28,843 nt of DNA from Candidatus Nitrosopumilus sp. (GCA_029861085.1 JAOUAE010000002.1:1-28843), one strand, 5' to 3'; positions 1-6,515 are shown, counted from the first letter of the stretch. The notes: generated by a model from the sequence alone, not told the origin. Numbers and translations: made by a program.

Positions 1-105
1 AGCAAGTGCAGGCATAGCTTTACCATCAGTTAGTGTGTTGAGATATTCTCTAGCTGATGCGACTCTTTTTTGACCCAATTTCAAAGCCTGAAAATATTGC
101 ATCAT
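1..105 (-). CDS. Hypothetical protein, N-terminal fragment (cut by window edge)
   Basis: The minus strand opens with two consecutive ATG codons (105 and 102) and stays open to the window edge, giving 35 residues. They are mostly helical in character, with a basic stretch (KLGQKRVASAREYL). I do not recognise the family. On the minus strand a TATA-like run (TATAATAATT) lies about 20 bases before the start, slightly close for a leaderless message. The gene diverges from the plus-strand gene starting near 181. The reading frame is intact, but the C-terminus and therefore the function cannot be judged here. Confidence 0.5.
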   Translation of the reverse strand, partial: MMQYFQALKLGQKRVASAREYLNTLTDGKAMPALA

Positions 106-180
106 TCCACGATAATCCAATTATTATAAAAACAGTGGTACTTACGAAGATTGTTATATAATCCAGAAATTGGAGAAATC

Positions 181-480
181 ATGCCTTTAACAAATAATGT
201 CATAATCAAATTAAATGAAATTACTACCATGGTTGAAGATAAATCAAAACTTTCAGAATCTGATGTTGATGAAATTAAACTTATCTTCAAAAGTCTTGTT
301 GAAAGTAATGAAAGGTATGATCTTGATGAAATAGAATTTTGGTTTGAAAATGAAGGGAGTTGGACTACTAGAGAGCCCAGAATCCGAATTACAAATCTTG
401 CAAATTATGTTCAGGATAAATACCAACAAACAGCTCATCTGAGAATTATTTCTGACGATGACTGCAGTTGTGGCAATTAA
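181..480 (+). CDS. Hypothetical small acidic protein with Cys-rich C-terminus
   Basis: A 99-residue acidic protein of unknown function. The N-terminal two thirds look helical; the end is DDDCSCGN, where two Cys could bind metal or sit near the surface. I chose ATG 181 because a TATA-like TTATATAAT at 152-160 lies about 25 bases before it, the usual leaderless spacing. The frame is open upstream to a TTG at 151, which would add ten residues and has its own TATA-like run at 121-130, so the longer form cannot be excluded. Its stop overlaps the stop of the convergent gene at 477 by 4 bp. Confidence 0.7.
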   Translation: MPLTNNVIIKLNEITTMVEDKSKLSESDVDEIKLIFKSLVESNERYDLDEIEFWFENEGSWTTREPRIRITNLANYVQDKYQQTAHLRIISDDDCSCGN

Positions 481-701
481 GTCTCCAACTGTTCTAATAA
501 TCTGCCAACAATTTTTGCGTTTTCTGCTCTCTCACCCATTATCTCATCGATACGAATATCATTTTTATCCTCTTTTGAAATTATTTGAAAATACTCTTCA
601 TCTAAATCATTATTTGCTTGTAATCTTTTGATTACCTCAAATAAAATTCCAATTACTTGTTTTTGTGCATCTATTAATTCATCTTTGTTACTTTCAGACA
701 T
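477..701 (-). CDS. Hypothetical 74-aa helical protein
   Basis: A 74-residue protein starting MSESNKDELIDAQ with a charged, heptad-like helical pattern (a hydrophobic VIGILFEVIKRLQ core flanked by Asp/Glu/Lys). There is no Cys, membrane segment or recognised motif. It lies two bases downstream of the HD-domain gene on the same strand, so the two are probably co-transcribed. Its TAA shares the palindrome TTAA with the stop of the plus-strand gene ending at 480. Function unknown. Confidence 0.7.
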   Translation of the reverse strand: MSESNKDELIDAQKQVIGILFEVIKRLQANNDLDEEYFQIISKEDKNDIRIDEIMGERAENAKIVGRLLEQLET

Positions 702-703
702 GT

Positions 704-1240
704 CTATGGGGTATCTTCTAGAATCTTTCTAAATAATTCTTTTAATTTTGGATGAACAATGCCTATTTTTGCAGATTCAAAAAATGATTGTAATTTTTCT
801 TTAGGATGGCCTTCTTTTTGATATAATTTTGCTTGAAGTGCCATTTCCAATCTGTCAATTTGATGCACTATTTTTGATTCAGGGGAATTATTTTCTTGGT
901 ATTCTTGCCAAATTTTCAAATACTGTGTGCTTATACTGTCAGGCAAATCCCTTACAATTTCAAAAAATGCCTTATTTTCCAACTCTTTCTTTTTTTCTTT
1001 AGAAATTTGATCAGGTGTATAATCTCCAATCTTTGATTCTGCTAAATCATGGAGCAATACCATTTTGAGAATTTTTTCAGAGTTGTAATTTTCTAAATCG
1101 GATATCACCATACTCATTATTGCCATAGAGTAAGAATGATCTGCCACTGATTCAGGCGAGTCCAGAGATAGTTTATCTATCCATCCTTGTCTTAAAATAT
1201 TTTTGAGATTTGCTGCAGTTTTGAAGAAATTCAATATCAT
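704..1240 (-). CDS. HD-domain phosphohydrolase, HDDC2/YfbR (5'-deoxynucleotidase)-like
   Basis: A 178-residue single-domain HD protein. Visible metal-binding positions are H35 in ESVADHSYSMA, H64-D65 in LLHDLAES, and an Asp near 129 in HQIDRLEMALQ. The N-terminal LKNILRQGWIDK followed by SPESVADHS matches the layout of HDDC2/YfbR proteins, which dephosphorylate deoxynucleoside 5'-monophosphates, and the length is normal for that family. The likely role is nucleotide-pool control in the cytoplasm. E68 and the segment IGDYTP after the HD pair are also typical. The small protein at 477-701 follows by two bases, suggesting one transcript. Exact substrate is inferred from the family, not from the sequence. 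Confidence 0.88.
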   Translation of the reverse strand: MILNFFKTAANLKNILRQGWIDKLSLDSPESVADHSYSMAIMSMVISDLENYNSEKILKMVLLHDLAESKIGDYTPDQISKEKKKELENKAFFEIVRDLPDSISTQYLKIWQEYQENNSPESKIVHQIDRLEMALQAKLYQKEGHPKEKLQSFFESAKIGIVHPKLKELFRKILEDTP

Positions 1241-1332
1241 GAGATTGTATTATTATTGAAATTTTCTACTAATGAATTTTCATATTATTTAATTTCGAAT
1301 CACATAATAGTAATTTTGAAAGTAGTAAATTC

Positions 1333-1869
1333 ATGAAAATTTACACCAAAACTGGCGATGATGGAAATACAGGTTTGCAAGGAAACTATCGAATAGCAAA
1401 ATCACATCCAAGAATTATTGCCTATGGCACAGTTGATGAAGCAAACGCCGCACTAGGAATGGTGTTGGCAAATCCGTTAGATGACGATATCGTTAAAATT
1501 TTAACTAAAATTCAAAATGATTTGTTTGTGGTAGGTGCAGATCTGTCAAATCCAAATCTAAATGACATAAAAAATCGTGTTTCATTGGATCTGGTTACTA
1601 CATTGGAACGTCATATTGACCAATTTGAATTAGAACTACCACCCTTGACAAATTTTATTTTGCCTGGAGGGGATCCTGCGGCTGCCCAATTACACTATGT
1701 GAGAACAATTGTGAGGAGAGCTGAGACTCAAACTGTCCAATTAAGTGAAAAAGATGAAATAAATTCTAATTGTATTAAATACCTTAACAGACTATCTGAT
1801 TTGTTTTTTGTAATGAGCCGTTTAATCAATAAACGAAAAAATAAGGAAGATATCCTTTGGAAGATCTAA
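1333..1869 (+). CDS. ATP:cob(I)alamin adenosyltransferase, PduO type
   Basis: A 178-residue protein starting MKIYTKTGDDGNTGL, the nucleotide-binding N-terminus of PduO/MMAB adenosyltransferases, followed by AYGTVDEANAALG. The C-terminal half has the family signatures IVRRAETQTV and YLNRLSDLFFVMSR. It transfers the adenosyl group of ATP to cob(I)alamin, making coenzyme B12. In ammonia-oxidising archaea the cofactor serves methylmalonyl-CoA mutase in the 3-hydroxypropionate/4-hydroxybutyrate cycle and ribonucleotide reduction; that link is established for the group but not shown in this window. A TATA-like ATAATA at 1304-1309 sits about 27 bases before the ATG, indicating a leaderless mRNA. The gene diverges from the HD-domain gene. 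Confidence 0.95.
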   Translation: MKIYTKTGDDGNTGLQGNYRIAKSHPRIIAYGTVDEANAALGMVLANPLDDDIVKILTKIQNDLFVVGADLSNPNLNDIKNRVSLDLVTTLERHIDQFELELPPLTNFILPGGDPAAAQLHYVRTIVRRAETQTVQLSEKDEINSNCIKYLNRLSDLFFVMSRLINKRKNKEDILWKI

Positions 1870-1913
1870 AAAGACAAACTTTAATTCCTCAAATGGATTT
1901 GTTTTTTCTAAGT

Positions 1914-1987
1914 GCCGAGGTAGCTCAGCCTGGGAGAGCACTCGGCTGAAGACCGGGCTGTCGCTTGTTCAAATCATGCCCTCGGCA
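1914..1987 (+). tRNA. tRNA-Phe (GAA anticodon)
   Basis: A 74-base cloverleaf including the discriminator A. The acceptor stem GCCGAGG pairs fully with CCTCGGC. The D stem is GCTC/GAGC, the anticodon stem CTCGG/CCGGG (one T-G pair) and the loop CTGAAGA places GAA at 34-36, reading Phe codons. The variable loop has five bases and the T loop is TTCAAAT. The T stem GCTTG/CATGC has one internal T:T mismatch. CCA is not fully encoded (ACC then TTT), there is no intron, and a TATA-like CTTTAAT lies about 30 bases upstream. Confidence 0.95.
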
Positions 1988-2056
1988 CCTTTACACTTAG
2001 AATTATACCAGTACACAAAACCAGAAATTTTTAAAAATTATTTTAATAAATCCTAC

Positions 2057-2080
2057 ATGATCTTAATTTTATGAGATCAT
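2057..2080. repeat. 7-bp perfect inverted repeat in intergenic region
   Basis: ATGATCT (2057-2063) and AGATCAT (2074-2080) are perfect reverse complements with a 10-base AT-rich spacer. It lies between the tRNA and the lysine-rich protein gene, about 110 bases before the latter's start. It may be a regulator site or a hairpin in a read-through tRNA transcript. The short arms mean chance is possible. Confidence 0.35.
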
Positions 2081-2125
2081 AAGAGAAAATTTATTTTATA
2101 AGATCTACCATTGAAGATGAAAATA

Positions 2126-2165
2126 GGGGTGAGAGAAATGTTGCATAATCTTTAAAAGCCACCCC
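2126..2165. promoter_or_regulatory. Promoter with TATA element flanked by GGGGTG/CACCCC inverted repeat
   Basis: A TATA-like CTTTAAAAG near 2150-2158 sits about 33 bases before the ATG at 2187, giving a leader of a few bases. GGGGTG (2126-2131) and CACCCC (2160-2165) are perfect reverse complements enclosing this element, and they are GC-rich in an otherwise AT-rich gap. Possible roles are an operator or DNA structure around the promoter. Regulation is inferred only from position. Confidence 0.4.
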
Positions 2166-2186
2166 ATCTCATGATTTTCGATATTC

Positions 2187-2396
2187 ATGGTCGAAAAAAA
2201 AGATACAAAGAAAACTGCAAAAAAAGCATCTGTAAAAAAATCCAAGACTAAAACAAAAAGTAAAAAAGTAAAAGATGAACCAACAGGAGATGGTATTGTA
2301 ATAGTTGACGATGAATTTGAAATTGATCAAGAAAAAATAAATGAGGAAAGACGAGCGTATCTTGAAGAAGCTCGTTCTCAAGAAGCAATTGACTAG
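2187..2396 (+). CDS. Small protein with lysine-rich N-terminal tail
   Basis: A 69-residue protein in two parts. Residues 1-29 are almost entirely Lys, Ala, Thr and Ser (TKKTAKKASVKKSKTK), like histone H1-type or ribosomal-protein tails. Residues 36-69 are acidic and helical (VDDEFEIDQEKINEERRAYLEE). The tail suggests nucleic-acid binding or interaction with an acidic partner, while the acidic half could fold as one helix. No Cys or catalytic motif is present. It precedes the two RAM-domain genes by 34 bases on the same strand and may belong to the same unit. Function unknown; the nucleic-acid idea is an inference from composition. Confidence 0.7.
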   Translation: MVEKKDTKKTAKKASVKKSKTKTKSKKVKDEPTGDGIVIVDDEFEIDQEKINEERRAYLEEARSQEAID

Positions 2397-2430
2397 GAAT
2401 CTTTATCAGATTCGGTAACATACCATATAC

Positions 2431-2670
2431 ATGCGGGCATTATGTTTGATTCTAGTTAAACCTGGAAAGGTTGACTCAGTTGTGGAAATTTTAAAGAAAA
2501 AACGTAAGATTGTAAAACAGATAATGATCGTTGCTGGAAGAGCAGACATCAGTGTTCTTTTACAGGGAAATATAGACGAAATTAACAATATGGTAATTGA
2601 TTTTAAAAAAATCAAAGATATTGTTACTACAGAAACTCTAATTGAAGTGGAGGTGGATTTGGGATGGTAA
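2431..2670 (+). CDS. Stand-alone Lrp/AsnC ligand-binding (RAM) domain protein, copy 1
   Basis: A 79-residue protein consisting only of the alpha-beta ligand-binding domain of Lrp/AsnC regulators: first strand ALCLILVKPGKV, helix SVVEILKKK, second strand IVAGRADISVLLQG, helix EINNMVIDFKKI, last strand TLIEVEVDL. The usual N-terminal helix-turn-helix is absent and there is no room for one, since the start lies just after the preceding gene. Such single RAM domains form dimers or octamers that bind amino acids and may modulate full-length Lrp proteins. The next gene encodes a second RAM domain and overlaps by 7 bp, so the two are probably coupled and may form a heteromer. The ligand cannot be read from the sequence. 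Confidence 0.85.
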   Translation: MRALCLILVKPGKVDSVVEILKKKRKIVKQIMIVAGRADISVLLQGNIDEINNMVIDFKKIKDIVTTETLIEVEVDLGW

Positions 2671-2882
2671 GAGCGATTATTTTAGTAAATTCTCCAAAAA
2701 AACTGATAGCTGCTAGATTAAAAAAGATCTTGTCAGTTACAGATTCATTCCCAACAAGTGGTCAATTTGACGCTGTTGCTATAATTGACGTTGACCAACT
2801 GGCTCAGATAAAAGAAGTGGCAAATCAAATTCAAAAGATCAGTGGCGTTGAAAGAACAGAAACCATGGTTGAAGTGCAGTAA
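2664..2882 (+). CDS. Stand-alone Lrp/AsnC ligand-binding (RAM) domain protein, copy 2
   Basis: A 72-residue RAM domain with no DNA-binding part. The pattern is strand VRAIILVNSPKKL, helix AARLKKILSV, strand GQFDAVAIIDVD, helix LAQIKEVANQIQKI, then GVERTETMVEVQ, which is the classic end of an Lrp-type effector domain. The FDAVAI segment corresponds to the ligand/oligomer interface of the family. The start ATG lies inside the last codons of copy 1 (7-bp overlap), implying translational coupling. The two copies have clearly diverged from each other, so they are not a recent duplication. Likely a small-molecule sensor; targets unknown. Confidence 0.85.
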   Translation: MVRAIILVNSPKKLIAARLKKILSVTDSFPTSGQFDAVAIIDVDQLAQIKEVANQIQKISGVERTETMVEVQ

Positions 2883-2993
2883 TAATGGCAAAAACCATAG
2901 TTTAATAATTTTTAAAATCAAAATCAACCTTGTAAATATGCTAGGGTTAAGTGCAATGACAATGGATTTAAAGAACTTCGAGGTAGGGTATAC

Positions 2994-3407
2994 GTGAACA
3001 TCAAAAAAGTAGGCAATGTAATTTTAGCTGTTGCAGACATTGACAAATCCCTACAATTTTACCATGAAATCATAGGTCTTCCAATTAGAACTCAGAGAAG
3101 ATCATGGGTTGATTTGGGTACATCTGGTGCTTTATTGAGTTTACATCCGGCATCGTTGACTGCACAACATATTGGCAGTTCTATTGAAAATGGAATAACG
3201 ATAGGTTTTCTTGTTGGCGATGTAAAATCTGCAGTTGAGGAATTGAAATCAAAGGGTATCACAATATATCGTGATATTGTTGAAAAAGATGCAGGAAAAA
3301 ATGCCGTAATTTTGGATCCTGATGGCTATCTTATTTCATTGTTTGAACCAATCTTTGAAGATAAAGCTCAACAAACAGGCGGATATCAAGGATTCACACC
3401 AGCTTAG
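2994..3407 (+). CDS. VOC (glyoxalase/bleomycin-resistance/dioxygenase) superfamily protein
   Basis: A 137-residue protein with the paired beta-alpha-beta-beta-beta VOC modules: module 1 about residues 5-55 (ILAVADIDKSLQFYHEIIGL) and module 2 about 65-120, ending in the hallmark ILDPDGYLISLFEP. Candidate metal ligands are H51 (LSLHPAS) and E118; the first-strand position often held by His is Asn here (N8), so metal binding or substrate may differ from glyoxalase I. The GTG start at 2994 is supported by TTTAAA at 2967-2972, about 25 bases upstream, giving a leaderless GTG. It could be a lyase, isomerase or dioxygenase; no neighbour fixes the substrate. Its TAG overlaps the next gene's stop by 4 bp. 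Confidence 0.85.
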   Translation: MNIKKVGNVILAVADIDKSLQFYHEIIGLPIRTQRRSWVDLGTSGALLSLHPASLTAQHIGSSIENGITIGFLVGDVKSAVEELKSKGITIYRDIVEKDAGKNAVILDPDGYLISLFEPIFEDKAQQTGGYQGFTPA

Positions 3408-3790
3408 ATTATTTTTTTAATTAGAAGAATAATCTTATCTAAGCCTTTTTCTTTTCTATTGATTGAAACATAGTACGTAACATCATTTTTCTGCAAGATG
3501 AGTATTGTTACTTTTTGATGTTGTAAAAGCACATGTTCTAATTTTCCAATTGAATCAACGGTGTCCTTTCTTAAAGACACCAATGTGGATAATATGAAAA
3601 ATTCATTTTTTACTTGTTCTGATTTTAAAAGGGGTTTGAGATTCGGTCTGACCATCCCGGTCAGAGTTCTGCCATGTGCATTTACAACTCCAACATACCT
3701 GATACTTTTTGATAATTTTAGAATACTTTGACATTGTTTTCTGTATTTTATTACAGCATCTTTCCATTTTTCCGCCGGAGTTTTGATCAT
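3404..3790 (-). CDS. Conserved-type hypothetical protein, roadblock-like layout
   Basis: A 128-residue cytosolic-looking protein. After an N-terminal helix (KWKDAVIKYRKQCQSILK) comes IRYVGVVNAHGRTLTGMV, a strand-turn-strand seen in thaumarchaeal proteins of unknown function (possibly the DUF6659 group, from memory) and reminiscent of sensor or roadblock-type folds. A second strand pair follows (KVTILILQ, VTYYVSI) and the end is a basic helix. No catalytic residues are apparent. It is convergent with the VOC gene and their stop codons overlap by 4 bp. Function unknown. Confidence 0.7.
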   Translation of the reverse strand: MIKTPAEKWKDAVIKYRKQCQSILKLSKSIRYVGVVNAHGRTLTGMVRPNLKPLLKSEQVKNEFFILSTLVSLRKDTVDSIGKLEHVLLQHQKVTILILQKNDVTYYVSINRKEKGLDKIILLIKKII

Positions 3791-3846
3791 GATAAAATCA
3801 TTTTTTTGAAATTAATAAGGATATTGAATGATTGCAATTCTTAGAA

Positions 3847-4230
3847 CTATGTCATGGTTTGTTTTGAATTAGACTCTTTTTCTAGTTTTTTCTTCAATTC
3901 CAAATTTTCTTTTAATAATTTGTCATTTGCAGTTTGAAGTGTTTCTACAGAATTTTGTCTAGTGTATAACGGATGTCCTGGTGGAATTACTTCTGAATTC
4001 ATGGATAGTAAACCTGATGCATGTTGTTGATACATGTGTTGAAATCCTTGAAGTTTTTGATTAACTGTCTCAGCATCCTGTAAAAATTGTTTCCTCATAG
4101 GATTTTCATTAATTTTAAACATGGAGTTTGGTAATCCTGGTGGCAATCTTGGAAATTGGAATGCTAGATGAGGAATATTTGGATTTAATCCATAAAGGTC
4201 CTGTAGGTGTTTTATTACTAAATTATCCAT
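3847..4230 (-). CDS. Hypothetical protein with Pro-rich middle and C-terminal coiled coil
   Basis: A 127-residue protein starting MDNLVIKHLQDLYGL. Residues 17-36 are rich in Pro (PNIPHLAFQFPRLPPGLPN), the middle is Gln/His-rich and helical (FQHMYQQHAS), and residues 95-122 form a short Leu/Lys/Glu coiled coil (KLLKENLELKKKLEKE). No Cys, membrane segment or enzyme motif. It may be an adaptor that oligomerises through the C-terminal helix; this is inference from composition. It stands alone, between a convergent neighbour pair downstream and a divergent zinc-finger gene upstream. Confidence 0.7.
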   Translation of the reverse strand: MDNLVIKHLQDLYGLNPNIPHLAFQFPRLPPGLPNSMFKINENPMRKQFLQDAETVNQKLQGFQHMYQQHASGLLSMNSEVIPPGHPLYTRQNSVETLQTANDKLLKENLELKKKLEKESNSKQTMT

Positions 4231-4308
4231 AAATATACTGATTATTTACCATATTTGTGGCTTGCTTTAGTCATTTGATAAACTCTTTAGCTAATTCTGG
4301 GGAGTTTT

Positions 4309-4323
4309 AGCTCAATTTGAGCT
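4309..4323. promoter_or_regulatory. 15-bp palindrome just upstream of a TATA element
   Basis: AGCTCAA-T-TTGAGCT is a perfect 7-1-7 palindrome. A TATA-like TTATAG lies at 4336-4341 and the start codon of the tiny zinc-binding gene at 4368, so the palindrome sits directly upstream of the promoter, where an archaeal activator or repressor dimer would bind. The bases TTAGCT also occur 22 bases earlier. Confidence 0.5.
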
Positions 4324-4367
4324 GATCGGAGATCCTTATAGATTCGCAAATTTGATCGCTAACACAT

Positions 4368-4514
4368 ATGGACAAATTAAAAAAAGCATGTCTAAAATGT
4401 AAAAAAGACATCCATGAAAAAGATCTGCATAAAATTGTAATTTATGTTGTTCAAGAGAAATTCACTGAGCATTATTATGAACATGTTGAATGTCCTGACA
4501 AATTTACCGTCTGA
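4368..4514 (+). CDS. Tiny zinc-binding protein (48 aa)
   Basis: A 48-residue reading frame with a treble-clef/zinc-finger look: CLKCKKDIH near the N-terminus (CxxC) and HVECPDKF near the C-terminus (HxxC), with an aromatic strand region (VIYVVQEKFTEHYYE) between. The ATG lies about 29 bases after TTATAG (4336-4341), as expected for a leaderless transcript, and a perfect palindrome precedes that element. Codon use and the complete metal-ligand set argue against a chance frame. Such proteins in archaea are usually uncharacterised and may bind nucleic acid or a partner. It is convergent with the cyclase gene. Confidence 0.7.
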   Translation: MDKLKKACLKCKKDIHEKDLHKIVIYVVQEKFTEHYYEHVECPDKFTV

Positions 4515-4530
4515 TGATGTAAGTTTTGAA

Positions 4531-5352
4531 TTAGCCCTTAAATTCAAATACATTATAAATCGCACCTGTTATTCTAGAACGATATTTCCACTCATCTTTC
4601 TTCCAAATAATTTTAGCAAAATCTTTTTGTGAATTTGGATGAAGTCTTTGATATACATCATCCCCAATCAGTATTTGATTTGGCGTTGCCATGTTTTGTA
4701 TTTTTGATGCGATATTCATTGCGGGCCCCATTAAATCAACATGTGAATTTTCAACATCAGCACCATATCTTACAACAATGTTTTGCCCAAAATCAACGCC
4801 AATCTTTACCATTAAATCAGGATAATCATATTGGTTTAGAATGGGATTGATTCCTTTTTGAATAACTGAAATCATCGATTTTGCACAACTTACAGCGTTA
4901 TCAGATGCAAGCAATCCATTGCCTTCTCCAACAAAATATCCAATTACAGCATCACCTACAAATTTTAGGACATATCCATGATGTTGCCTGATCACTGCAG
5001 CCATCTCTTGTGAAAAGGAACTTACAATAATTGCAATTTTTTCTTCAGGCATTTCAAGTGTCATAGTAGTCGATCCAACTAAATCAACGTAGAGAACAAC
5101 CATGTCTAATTTTGAAAAAACATGCTTTCTCAAAAATTCTTCTGATTCATTAATAACACCAGAATATTCATATCCTTTTTTGAGAGCTCCCCAAACACGT
5201 TTTTGTGTTTCTAAAATCATAGTCTCTGAATCTAATGTTTTTTGTTTACTTTTGCTAAGTAACATATCTACAAGATAATTATTTTGATCGGTTGTGTCTG
5301 ATTCTTCTTGTTCAGATCCCTTTTTTTCCTTGCCTTCAGACATCACAATCAC
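4531..5352 (-). CDS. Class III adenylate/guanylate cyclase-domain protein
   Basis: A 273-residue protein (GTG 5352; ATG 5343 is equally possible). About 80 N-terminal residues, mostly polar and helical, are followed by a single class III cyclase domain (about 84-271). Catalytic positions fit the family spacing well: metal Asp D90 (YVDLVGST), purine-selecting Lys K130, second metal Asp D134 (KFVGDAV), D206 (DLMG) and transition-state Asn N213. The usual Arg four residues after that Asn is Lys (K217, NIASKI). The Lys/Asp pair predicts ATP rather than GTP. Soluble, probably a homodimer making cAMP, if active. A tiny zinc-ribbon gene lies directly upstream, with its stop one base before the GTG. 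Confidence 0.88.
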   Translation of the reverse strand: MIVMSEGKEKKGSEQEESDTTDQNNYLVDMLLSKSKQKTLDSETMILETQKRVWGALKKGYEYSGVINESEEFLRKHVFSKLDMVVLYVDLVGSTTMTLEMPEEKIAIIVSSFSQEMAAVIRQHHGYVLKFVGDAVIGYFVGEGNGLLASDNAVSCAKSMISVIQKGINPILNQYDYPDLMVKIGVDFGQNIVVRYGADVENSHVDLMGPAMNIASKIQNMATPNQILIGDDVYQRLHPNSQKDFAKIIWKKDEWKYRSRITGAIYNVFEFKG

Positions 5353-5353
5353 A

Positions 5354-5476
5354 TCATTCTAAGGGGAAATCCACTCCGCATCTAGAGCATTTGCCTCTTT
5401 TTCCCTTATAACCATCGTGATAGTATTCAACAATATCTTCATTACAATGATCACATGTGTGGTTGGATTTATTCAT
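5354..5476 (-). CDS. Tiny zinc-ribbon protein (40 aa) upstream of cyclase
   Basis: A 40-residue frame with two CxxC knuckles: CDHCNEDIVEYYHDG and KCSRCGVDFPLE, a complete zinc ribbon of rubredoxin-like spacing with about 20 residues between knuckles. Its TGA ends one base before the GTG of the cyclase gene (5352) on the same strand, so the two are almost certainly co-transcribed. It may simply be one of the many small archaeal zinc ribbons, or a partner of the cyclase; the latter is only a contextual inference. Confidence 0.75.
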   Translation of the reverse strand: MNKSNHTCDHCNEDIVEYYHDGYKGKRGKCSRCGVDFPLE

Positions 5477-5547
5477 AAATAAAATTCTGATTTTGTCTAT
5501 TTAGATATTGATGAAGGTTTAAGGAGAGGAATTATCGGCTATTTTTT

Positions 5548-6387
5548 GTGCGATTAGGTTCACGATCCTCCAATGAATTCATTCAGATGTTAAATCAAAA
5601 AAATGAATCAATCCAAAAAGCATACCTTCCCAAAATGGCTGATTTGACAAAAATGATTGATATCAAAGTTATGATGGGCGATTCAACCATTACCGAACAA
5701 AAAACATTTGATCCAAAATTGGTAATTAATTATTTCCAAAAAATAAACAGTTCTTTGAAAGACTGGTCCTTACAAGATGTATCTATTTCAAATAATCAAG
5801 ATGTCAGAAGAATTTTTACAAAATTTGAAATTAGAGAAGAAAACTATTTGATATCTGGACATTTATCATTACAATTCCATGTTCTGTTGTACTACAAACC
5901 TGATCAACGCGTAATTGATACTCAAAAAGAATTATCAAAAATTGTGGATTTGACAAAAAATAAACAAGAACAACTCTCAGATAATAGTGATCAACTTGTA
6001 TTAAACAAATTAAAGGAGATGGGGTACAAGGACTTTGACCATCAAAATCTATTTGAAGTATTTTACAAAAATGATGAATTCAGAGAAAAAGTTTTTGCAG
6101 AAATTCAAAAAGATTCTGGAGTGGATTTCCAAGAACTAACAGAAAGAAAAAACAAATTATTTGCAGAACTTGATTCCCTCTTACTTGAAACTTATCAAAC
6201 ATCATCTGTACTGATAGACGATCCTAGACTAGTTGCAGGTGAGGAAGGATGTCTACTATCCTTAGATTTAGAATTTATTAAAAATAATAATCGTGAGGGA
6301 TTATTTGATCCAAGAAAAATATCCAATTCAGTAAAAGAAAATATTTTAAAACGTTTAGATGAGATTGAAGCAACAATCAAATTATAA
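5548..6387 (+). CDS. Hypothetical 279-aa soluble protein
   Basis: I do not recognise this family. The protein is soluble, Lys/Glu-rich and alternates helices with a beta-rich section around residues 75-120 (FTKFEIREENYLISGHLSLQ, FHVLLYYK). Residues 125-215 look like long helices with coiled-coil character, and the last third contains EEGCLLSLDLEFI. There is no signal peptide or membrane segment. The GTG start at 5548 is supported by TTTAAG at 5518-5523, about 27 bases upstream; the next in-frame ATG is at 5587. The gene stands alone. It might be an archaeal structural or chromatin-associated protein, but nothing proves it. Confidence 0.75.
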   Translation: MRLGSRSSNEFIQMLNQKNESIQKAYLPKMADLTKMIDIKVMMGDSTITEQKTFDPKLVINYFQKINSSLKDWSLQDVSISNNQDVRRIFTKFEIREENYLISGHLSLQFHVLLYYKPDQRVIDTQKELSKIVDLTKNKQEQLSDNSDQLVLNKLKEMGYKDFDHQNLFEVFYKNDEFREKVFAEIQKDSGVDFQELTERKNKLFAELDSLLLETYQTSSVLIDDPRLVAGEEGCLLSLDLEFIKNNNREGLFDPRKISNSVKENILKRLDEIEATIKL

Positions 6388-6477
6388 ATTTAAAACAAGA
6401 AATAAGAAGTTTAAAAAATTTCTCAATGATGAGAACTAATCCCCTGATATAGATTCAACTGTATTTTTTAACAATTT

Positions 6478-6500
6478 ATGAATTCATGAAAATTCATGCA
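6478..6500. promoter_or_regulatory. Overlapping palindromes upstream of threonine deaminase (operator-like)
   Basis: ATGAATTCAT (6478-6487) is a perfect palindrome. It overlaps CATGAA-AA-TTCATG (6485-6498), an inverted repeat. The result also contains ATTCATG twice, at 6482 and 6492, exactly 10 bp apart, so both copies lie on one face of the helix. It is about 75 bases upstream of the threonine deaminase start. This is the layout expected for a dimeric regulator of the Lrp kind, but no protein is identified. Confidence 0.45.
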
Positions 6501-6515
6501 TAAAATTTGACTAAA

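Noticed and set aside
6426..6447. C/D-box small RNA candidate: ATGATGA (C-box-like) followed by CTGA (D'-like) 11 bases later.
   Set aside because: No second C'/D pair is found at the expected distance, and no rRNA or tRNA target match could be verified.
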